DNA from: Ga0074130 sp035565355
GTDB taxonomy: Bacteria; Pseudomonadota; Gammaproteobacteria; Burkholderiales; Rhodocyclaceae
Assembly: GCA_035565355.1 (NCBI GenBank)
Contig: DATMSM010000094.1
Coordinates: 1 to 10,388, forward strand
DNA length: 10,388 nt
Direction: 5' to 3'
The notes beneath the pieces are model-generated. The model had not been told where the DNA came from. It worked only from the letters and a program-made list of their open reading frames with translations, and did not search any database. Shown piece after piece: positions 6,070-10,388 of the stretch. The first letter of the stretch is position 1. Each line of letters starts with the position of its first letter. Both the position numbers and the translations under genes were made by a program.

Positions 6070-6555
6070 ATGCGTCGGCGGAATAGAAAGTCCCCAAACA
6101 CCTCGCAGGGTTCTTTTTTAGGAACCATCTTTGCGCTTGCGCTCTTGCTTTGTGTAGTGTTTATTGGTGCTTTCTTAATTTTTTCAGCCATGCACGCCCT
6201 TGATTCTGGGGTGGCCGTGGGCAGCACCAAATACACCCACAAAACAATTCATGTGCTTCGAAAAAGCGAGCCTGCTTTGTTTTATCTAACAGTTGCGGCC
6301 ATCTTTCTTGTTGGGGGCTCAGTTATTGTTGGACTATTTCTTCTTATTACTAATAGCGGAGATGTAAACCTCAGTACATCTCGTCCAATGAGATTGCTAG
6401 GGAAACTATTGCTTAATCTAGTTGGCTTGGGGCCAATAGTTTATTTAGCGTGTACCGCCTACGAGCCATGGCACCGATATCTGTGGCTTAGTTTTTTAAT
6501 TTTGGCTGCATGGAAACTTAATTTCTCTTCAGCTCCGTTGGGTCAAAAAAAGTAA
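6070..6555 (+). CDS. Cassette 4: membrane protein of unknown function
   Basis: The frame is open from 5947, but the real start is the ATG at 6070, 9 bases after the cassette boundary, giving 161 residues; anything upstream would belong to cassette 3. A basic N-terminus (MRRRNRKS) precedes a first membrane helix (about 16-43). Further helices lie at about 68-94, 108-130 and 136-149. The positive N-terminus suggests a cytoplasmic start. Lys-rich end GQKK. No known motif is seen. DNA is AT-rich relative to the flanks. About 40 non-coding bases separate the stop from attC. The leader has no Shine-Dalgarno. Confidence 0.72.
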   Translation: MRRRNRKSPNTSQGSFLGTIFALALLLCVVFIGAFLIFSAMHALDSGVAVGSTKYTHKTIHVLRKSEPALFYLTVAAIFLVGGSVIVGLFLLITNSGDVNLSTSRPMRLLGKLLLNLVGLGPIVYLACTAYEPWHRYLWLSFLILAAWKLNFSSAPLGQKK

Positions 6556-6596
6556 CTCAATAATGGTGGCTAAGCTAAACAGCATCATCAGGCGAA

Positions 6597-6690
6597 GCTC
6601 TAACCCTTCGGTCAAGCGGGACTGCGGAACCGGCGTGGTTTCTCCGCCCAGCCGCTCCAGCGCCGCAGCCCCTTACCTCCAACGTTAGGT
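6597..6690 (+). other. attC site of cassette 4
   Basis: R'' GCTCTAAC (6597-6604) is the reverse complement of the cassette start GTTAGAGC (6060-6067); R' is GTTAGGT (6684-6690). The stem AAG(C)GGG(A)CTGCGG pairs with CCGCAG-CCC-CTT, with unpaired bases that read T and G on the bottom strand. The outer parts are almost identical to attC1, while the loop is longer and unrelated. At about 93 bp it is the longest attC here. Confidence 0.9.
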
Positions 6691-6696
6691 GCCAGG

Positions 6697-6936
6697 ATGA
6701 AACGCGCCCACCAGTTCGCTCATGTCCTGTTCCCGCTATTGTTTGCGCTGGGTGCTCTCTGCATGTCGCTGCGTTCCCGCCATCCATGTCATTCATATGC
6801 CAGGGCCCGCTTTCTGAACTCCGACGCTTTCCGTAAGGCGGCACTTGCCTGGCGAAGTGTCGATACGCTGACATATACTTCCCGCGAATCGTTCAAGCTC
6901 GTGGAGAAGCAATGGCTGTTACGCCCGACAATCTGA
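6697..6936 (+). pseudogene. Possible remnant of a fifth cassette gene
   Basis: An open frame of 79 codons begins 12 bases after the last crossover point, the same spacing as the genuine cassette genes. Residues 1-30 look like a real N-terminus: two basic residues, then a hydrophobic segment FAHVLFPLLFALGALCMSL (7-25). After that the sequence becomes arginine-rich and unremarkable, and the frame overlaps the start of the next gene. No box matching the expected ACCTAAC follows, so if this was a cassette its 3' end and attC are lost. It may equally be chance reading of the 355-base stretch between cassette 4 and the DUF2721 gene, which otherwise holds only attC4 and the downstream promoter. Confidence 0.35.
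6874..6879 (+). promoter_or_regulatory. Candidate -10 element for the DUF2721 gene
   Basis: TATACT at 6874-6879, a five-of-six match to the -10 consensus, lies 32 bases before the ATG at 6912 in a short AT-richer patch. No good -35 is seen at 16-18 bases upstream, so the promoter would be weak or activator dependent. Confidence 0.3.
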
Positions 6937-7358
6937 TTGATGTCACGAAAGCCATCCAGTTGGCGCTGGCGCCGGTGTTCTTGCTGACCGGCATCGCCGG
7001 TATCCTCAATGTGATCGCCACCCGTCTGGCGCGCATCATCGACCGTGGGCGGGCGTTGACCGAAGGGCGGGTGCATCTGTCGGCGCAGGCGGCGGCGAAT
7101 GAACTCCGTAGTCTGGAGCAGCGCCGACATGTGGCGAGTATTGCGATTACGGCTTGCACCATCGCGGCGTTGCTGCTGTGCATGGTGATCGTGACGCTGT
7201 TTGTCGAGGTGATGCTGGCTGCGCCGCTGAGGTGGCTGATCGGCTTCCTGTTTGCTGCATCCACCCTTGGGCTAGTGGTCGGGCTGGCCTTTTTTCTGCG
7301 CGAGGTGCATCTCGCCATGCAGGGCGTGCGCGTCGGTCTGCCCGAGCAGCAGGACTAG
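6912..7358 (+). CDS. DUF2721 family membrane protein
   Basis: A 148-residue membrane protein of the DUF2721 family, whose function is not known. Hydrophobic segments lie at about 18-37, 75-100 and 106-129. The conserved element is the first helix running into NVIATRLARIIDRGRAL (33-49), followed by a cytoplasmic helical region with LRSLEQRRHVAS (65-76). The start has GGAG (6903-6906) five bases upstream. GC content and codon use return to the host level here, marking the end of the integron. A small hairpin (GGCTGC/GCAGCC, 7361-7375) follows the stop but has no T tract. Confidence 0.85.
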   Translation: MAVTPDNLIDVTKAIQLALAPVFLLTGIAGILNVIATRLARIIDRGRALTEGRVHLSAQAAANELRSLEQRRHVASIAITACTIAALLLCMVIVTLFVEVMLAAPLRWLIGFLFAASTLGLVVGLAFFLREVHLAMQGVRVGLPEQQD

Positions 7359-7462
7359 CCGGCTGCCCAGCAGCCCGGGCCTCCGCTTGCTGACAGAAAA
7401 GTCAGGCGCGGGCGGTCAGCATCGCCTAGGCTGGAGTCTGTCCTTAGCGCGAGGTAACCGAG

Positions 7463-7975
7463 ATGAAACGATTGATCCTGTTGTCGCTGTCCGCATTGTC
7501 CATGTCCGCTTGGGCCGATGTCGTGGTGCCTATGCATCTGGTCGATGAGAAGGGCGCCGGTGCAAGTGTGGGTGAGGTGACGGTGACAGAGTCGAAGTAC
7601 GGGCTGGTGTTCACGCCGGCGATGAAGGGGCTGATGCCGGGCCTGCACGGTTTTCATGTGCACCAGAACGCCAGTTGTGCCGCGACCGAGAAGGATGGCA
7701 AGCCGGTGCCGGGCGGCGCTGCGGGCGGGCATTACGATCCGGCCGGTTCGAATGCGCACGGCAGTCCCTGGGGTGAGGGGCATCTGGGCGACCTGCCCGC
7801 TCTGTATGTCGATGCCACCGGAGCCGCCACCCAGCCGGTGCTGGCACCGCGCCTGAAGCTGGCCGATCTCAAGGGCCGCGCCATCATGGTTCATGCCGGC
7901 GGCGACAATCATGCCGATCATCCGGCCCCGCTGGGCGGTGGCGGTGCGCGCGTGGCTTGCGGCGTGGTCAAGTAA
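7463..7975 (+). CDS. sodC: Periplasmic Cu,Zn superoxide dismutase
   Basis: Converts superoxide to hydrogen peroxide and oxygen in the periplasm, protecting envelope targets. The 170-residue precursor starts with a signal peptide cleaved at about AWA|DV (residues 18/19). Metal ligands are all visible: His65 and His67 (GFHVHQ), bridging His90 (GGHYDP), His99 (NAHG), His107 and Asp110 (GHLGDLP), and His144 (MVHAGGDNH). Cys72 and Cys166 can form the family's disulphide, and Arg163 corresponds to the active-site arginine. Length is typical for bacterial SodC. GAGG (7451-7454) lies 8 bases before the ATG. It stands alone between DUF2721 and a kinase gene; CTGAC/GTCAG (7390-7405) upstream is a small hairpin of unknown role. 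Confidence 0.96.
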   Translation: MKRLILLSLSALSMSAWADVVVPMHLVDEKGAGASVGEVTVTESKYGLVFTPAMKGLMPGLHGFHVHQNASCAATEKDGKPVPGGAAGGHYDPAGSNAHGSPWGEGHLGDLPALYVDATGAATQPVLAPRLKLADLKGRAIMVHAGGDNHADHPAPLGGGGARVACGVVK

Positions 7976-8107
7976 GCCTCGTCCGCCGGGCGCCGGAAAG
8001 CGCCGCCCCCGAGCTTAGCGCGCGCAGGGCGTCTTGTTCTGCGCGGCTAGGCCGCGCGCCCGCGATGGGTTACTCTTCGGCTTTTACATGGTTCGGGAAG
8101 CGGGCGC

Positions 8108-8629
8108 GTGACAAGGGCAAGCAACATTGTATTGATCGGCATGCCGGGTTCCGGCAAGAGCACGGTCGGCGTCATTCTGGCGAAGAAGATGATGAAGGAC
8201 TTTGTCGATACCGACATCCTGATTCAGAAGTCGCAGTCGCGTCCCCTGCAGGACATCGTCGATACCGAAGGCTATCTGGCCTTGCGCGAGATCGAGGAGC
8301 AGGTGCTGCTGACGCTGGCCGTCGATAACCACGTGATTTCCACCGGCGGCAGTGCCGTGTATGGCGAGCGTGCGATGGCACATCTCAAGTCGGGCGGCAT
8401 TGCCGTGTTCCTGGATGTGACGCTGGAGACGCTGGAGGCGCGCGTACCCGACTTCAGCACACGCGGCTTGGCCAAGCGCCCGGATCAGAGCTTTGCCGAG
8501 CTGTTCGCGGAACGCAATGCGCTCTACCGCAAGTACGCTGATCTCACCGTGAAATGCGACGGCCTCACGCCGGAACAGGTGTGCGCCGCCATCATGGCCG
8601 GCATTTGCGGAGGGCGTGCAGATGAGTGA
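8108..8629 (+). CDS. Shikimate-kinase-like P-loop kinase
   Basis: A 173-residue kinase of the shikimate kinase family. It has the Walker A loop GMPGSGKST (residues 11-19), the substrate/Mg acidic pair DTD (34-36), the substrate-binding arginine position Arg60 (LALREIEE) and the central STGGSAVY (78-85). In biosynthetic AroK the last motif is normally GGG; here the third glycine is serine (Ser82), a feature of a paralogous group whose substrate I cannot state. Shikimate phosphorylation is possible but not certain, so no gene symbol is given. The start is a GTG with GGGAAG (8095-8100) seven bases upstream; the next ATG lies inside the P-loop and would destroy it. The stop overlaps the following gene. 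Confidence 0.8.
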   Translation: MTRASNIVLIGMPGSGKSTVGVILAKKMMKDFVDTDILIQKSQSRPLQDIVDTEGYLALREIEEQVLLTLAVDNHVISTGGSAVYGERAMAHLKSGGIAVFLDVTLETLEARVPDFSTRGLAKRPDQSFAELFAERNALYRKYADLTVKCDGLTPEQVCAAIMAGICGGRADE

Positions 8630-9005
8630 ACACCTGTTCGCCTGTCCGCATTGCCGCAAGCCGACGATCTCGGAGTGGGAGAAGGGCTTTGCCTCGGCCA
8701 GCAATCCCGTGCGTTGCGCCAACTGTAACGAGCCTGCCTATGTCAGCGTCGGCTTCAATCTCAGCCTTAAAGGCCTGCTTGAGCTGATCCTGCTGCTCTG
8801 CGTGCTGCTGGCGTTTGTGCGCTATTACTACGCGGCCGCTGCCTTGCTGGTGGCCGGCGCCGCACTCGGCCTTTACCTGGGCCGCCGCCTGCCTCTGCTG
8901 AAGACGGACAAGACGACCGCCGCGCGTGCCAAGCAGCGCTTCCGCCTGTTTGCCTTTTGCGCCCTGGCGGTGTTGCTGGGCCTGCAGCACTTCCTGGTGC
9001 CCTGA
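8622..9005 (+). CDS. Zinc-ribbon membrane protein of unknown function
   Basis: A 127-residue protein with an N-terminal zinc ribbon, CPHC (Cys8, Cys11) and CANC (Cys32, Cys35), followed by two adjacent membrane helices (about 52-68 and 69-87), a basic loop rich in Lys/Arg (88-108) and a third helix (109-125). I do not recognise the family. The ATG at 8622 is preferred over the in-frame GTG at 8616 because GGAGGG (8609-8614) is 7 bases before the ATG and only 1 before the GTG. It overlaps the kinase stop by 8 bases (ATGAGTGA), so the two are translationally coupled and probably share an operon. Confidence 0.75.
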   Translation: MSEHLFACPHCRKPTISEWEKGFASASNPVRCANCNEPAYVSVGFNLSLKGLLELILLLCVLLAFVRYYYAAAALLVAGAALGLYLGRRLPLLKTDKTTAARAKQRFRLFAFCALAVLLGLQHFLVP

Positions 9006-9014
9006 GGTTTTGGC

Positions 9015-9030
9015 GGCGGCCTTGGCCGCC
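9015..9030. terminator. Candidate terminator hairpin between convergent genes
   Basis: GGCGGCC (9015-9021) and GGCCGCC (9024-9030) form a perfect GC stem in the 50-base gap between the zinc-ribbon gene and the opposing methyltransferase gene. No T tract follows on either strand, so it would be a weak or factor-assisted terminator. Confidence 0.3.
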
Positions 9031-9055
9031 ATTGCTTGCGGAGCGGTCGTTGAGC

Positions 9056-10213
9056 TTAAAGCGTGTGCGTCTTGTCGCCGCGCGCAAAGCCCAGCAGCGG
9101 CTGCGGAATATCCCGGCTCAGCGCAATCACCTTGAATAGCTCACCCATCTCGGCCGGGTTGAGCAGTTTCTCCACGGCGCGCGATTGCCGGAAGTACTCA
9201 GGGCTGTCCGGCGGCGTCTGCGCCAGCACATCGGTGATGCCGCAATTGAGCAGGAAGGCCGCCTGCGACAGATAACCAGCCACGTCCAGCCCGGCATCAA
9301 AACCGGCTTCGGCAATGGCGGTGAAGTCAACGTGGGCGGTGATGTCGTTGAGGCCGGGCAGCCAGAAGGGATCGCCGTGCGCGTGGTGGCGGTAGTGGCA
9401 CATCAGCGTGCCCTGTTCGCGCTGCGGGTGGTAGTACTCATGGCGCGGAAAACCGTAGTCGAGCAGGAGCAGGGCACCTTGTTCCAGCCGCTCGGCCCAG
9501 GCCGCGATCCAGGCGTTGGCGGCGAGATTGATTTCCGAGAGATAGTCGCAGTGCGGCGGCAGGGCGGCGACGGTCGGCTGCAGTGCCGGCGGCAGGGAAC
9601 GCTCGCTCCAGGCGAAGTTGCCTTCCTTGTCGAGCGCGACGCCGCGTTCCAGCGTGACGTCGGCATGCCAATGCACCAGATGCACGGGCATGGCGTCGAG
9701 CACCTCGTTGCCGACCACAAAGCCGCTGAACTTTTCCGGCAGGCTGTCCAGCCAGGAGACGCGGGCCAGCAAGTGCGGGGCGCGCTGCTGCAGCGTTTCG
9801 GCCTGGCGCGCGCGCAACTCGCCGGAAAGTTCGAGAATGGCGTAGCTCGCAGGCAGCGCATCCAGCGCTTCCAGCGCCAGCAGCAGATCGGTGGCGAGCG
9901 CACCGCTGCCGCCACCCGCTTCGATGATATGCGGTGCGGAGGCCGCCAGGACCTGGGCCGCCTGCCGGGCCAGGGTCTGCGCGAATAGCGGCGTCAGCTC
10001 CGGTGCCGTGATGAAATCGCCGGCGGCGCCGAATTTGCGCGCGCCGCCGCTGTAATAACCCAGGCCGGGGGTGTAGAGCGCCAGCTCCATGTAGCGGGCG
10101 AAAGAAATCCAGCCACCGGCGGCGGCAATCTCGGCGGCAATGTGCTGATGCAGGGTGCGGCTGGCTTCAGCGGCTTCGGCGGAAGGTTGCGGCAATTCGG
10201 CTTGGGTACTCAT
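9056..10213 (-). CDS. MidA/NDUFAF7-family SAM-dependent methyltransferase
   Basis: A class I methyltransferase of the family that includes mitochondrial NDUFAF7, which dimethylates an arginine of a complex I subunit; the bacterial substrate is not established. From the ATG at 10213 it has 385 residues. Signatures are GDFITAPELTPLF (65-77), the SAM loop EAGGGSGALATDLL (98-111), GNEVLDAMPVH (168-178) and a later LLLLDYGFPRHEYYHP. An ATG 30 bases upstream (10243) is in frame, but the extension is not family-like and would overlap the divergent tcdA start, so 10213 is preferred; AGG just upstream is a weak ribosome site. It converges with the zinc-ribbon gene. Confidence 0.87.
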   Translation of the reverse strand: MSTQAELPQPSAEAAEASRTLHQHIAAEIAAAGGWISFARYMELALYTPGLGYYSGGARKFGAAGDFITAPELTPLFAQTLARQAAQVLAASAPHIIEAGGGSGALATDLLLALEALDALPASYAILELSGELRARQAETLQQRAPHLLARVSWLDSLPEKFSGFVVGNEVLDAMPVHLVHWHADVTLERGVALDKEGNFAWSERSLPPALQPTVAALPPHCDYLSEINLAANAWIAAWAERLEQGALLLLDYGFPRHEYYHPQREQGTLMCHYRHHAHGDPFWLPGLNDITAHVDFTAIAEAGFDAGLDVAGYLSQAAFLLNCGITDVLAQTPPDSPEYFRQSRAVEKLLNPAEMGELFKVIALSRDIPQPLLGFARGDKTHTL

Positions 10214-10241
10214 GGCCTGAATTGTGCCATCATGCGGCGCC

Positions 10242-10388
10242 ATGGAGCATCAAGACATCAATTCGGACTTGAATAGCGAGGTCGATACCGAGCGCCGTTT
10301 CGGCGGCATCGCCCGTCTGTACGGCGTGGCGGGCCTGGCGCGGCTGCAGGCGGCGCATGTGTGCGTCATCGGCATCGGCGGCGTCGGC
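10242..10388 (+). CDS. tcdA: tRNA threonylcarbamoyladenosine dehydratase (partial, N-terminus)
   Basis: The first 49 codons of a ThiF/E1-like protein. RRFGGIARLYG (residues 18-28) is the TcdA (CsdL) signature and VIGIGGVG (42-49) starts the ATP-binding Rossmann fold. TcdA cyclises the t6A modification at position 37 of ANN-decoding tRNAs, using ATP. The remaining roughly 200 residues lie beyond the window. The ATG has no clear ribosome site; a TTG at 10269 is a less likely alternative because the first residues still precede the conserved block by normal distance. Divergent from the methyltransferase gene with only 28 bases between them. Confidence 0.88.
   Translation, partial: MEHQDINSDLNSEVDTERRFGGIARLYGVAGLARLQAAHVCVIGIGGVG

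Larger units (their letters stand above)
3464..6690. mobile_element. Chromosomal integron: intI, attI and a four-cassette array
   Basis: The element consists of a divergent integrase gene, an AT-rich attI region ending in the core GTTAGGGC (4576-4583), and four cassettes (4577-5136, 5137-5606, 5607-6060, 6061-6684), each with one plus-strand gene and a terminal attC. The first bases of each cassette are the reverse complement of the R'' box near its own end: GTTAGGGC/GCCCTAAC, GTTAGCT/AGCTAAC, GTTAGCGG/CCGCTAAC and GTTAGAGC/GCTCTAAC. That is the signature of circular cassettes inserted one after another by an integron integrase. No transposon ends, qac/sul genes or known resistance genes are present. 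With gshAB on one side and DUF2721/sodC on the other, it is a sedentary chromosomal integron, not a class 1 mobile one. Confidence 0.93.

Noticed and set aside
3464..6690. A class 1 mobile resistance integron
   Set aside because: No qacE/sul1, transposon ends, inverted repeats or resistance genes; flanks are housekeeping genes, and intI differs from IntI1 throughout.
7361..7375. Hairpin GGCTGC/GCAGCC after the DUF2721 stop as a terminator
   Set aside because: Only six base pairs with a 3-base loop and no T tract; too weak to call.
8041..8057. GCGCGGC/GCCGCGC hairpin between sodC and the kinase as terminator
   Set aside because: No T tract follows and such stems are frequent by chance in this GC-rich 132-base spacer.

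Overview
The window reads as chromosomal DNA of a GC-rich proteobacterium, most likely a betaproteobacterium. Support comes from the Acidithiobacillus-type glutamate-cysteine ligase next to gshB, a DUF2721 protein, periplasmic Cu,Zn superoxide dismutase, a MidA/NDUFAF7-type methyltransferase and a TcdA start. The taxon is inferred from gene families only. The genus cannot be named from this sequence.

Left flank (1-2291, minus strand): gshA followed by gshB, the two-step glutathione pathway. gshB runs off the left edge. Between them lies a short GC-rich spacer with an imperfect inverted repeat.

Centre (2292-about 6690): a complete, compact chromosomal integron. The integrase gene intI (minus, 3464-4462) has all tyrosine-recombinase catalytic residues and the integron-specific insertion. 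Its stop codon overlaps by 4 bases (ATGA) the start of a DNA adenine methyltransferase gene (minus, 2292-3467), so the two look translationally coupled. Upstream of intI lies an AT-rich attI region with a perfect 28-bp palindrome and a further copy of its half-site, and no LexA-like box. Four gene cassettes on the plus strand follow (4577-5136, 5137-5606, 5607-6060, 6061-6684), each ending in an attC site. Every cassette boundary can be proved from the sequence: the first bases of each cassette are the reverse complement of the R'' box at its own 3' end. The four cassette proteins are all of unknown function. One carries a signal peptide and three are four-helix membrane proteins. Cassette DNA is visibly more AT-rich than its surroundings and the genes have very short leaders without a clear Shine-Dalgarno. 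After the last attC there is an open frame (6697-6936) with a cassette-like start but no attC, possibly a decayed fifth cassette.

Right flank (6912-10388): GC-rich housekeeping genes. On the plus strand are a DUF2721 membrane protein, sodC, a shikimate-kinase-like P-loop kinase and an 8-base-overlapping zinc-ribbon membrane protein. A minus-strand MidA/NDUFAF7-like methyltransferase follows, diverging from the start of tcdA, which leaves the window at the right edge.

The most notable points are the intI-DNA methyltransferase coupling, the palindromic operator-like element replacing the usual SOS box upstream of intI, and four undescribed membrane or exported cassette products.
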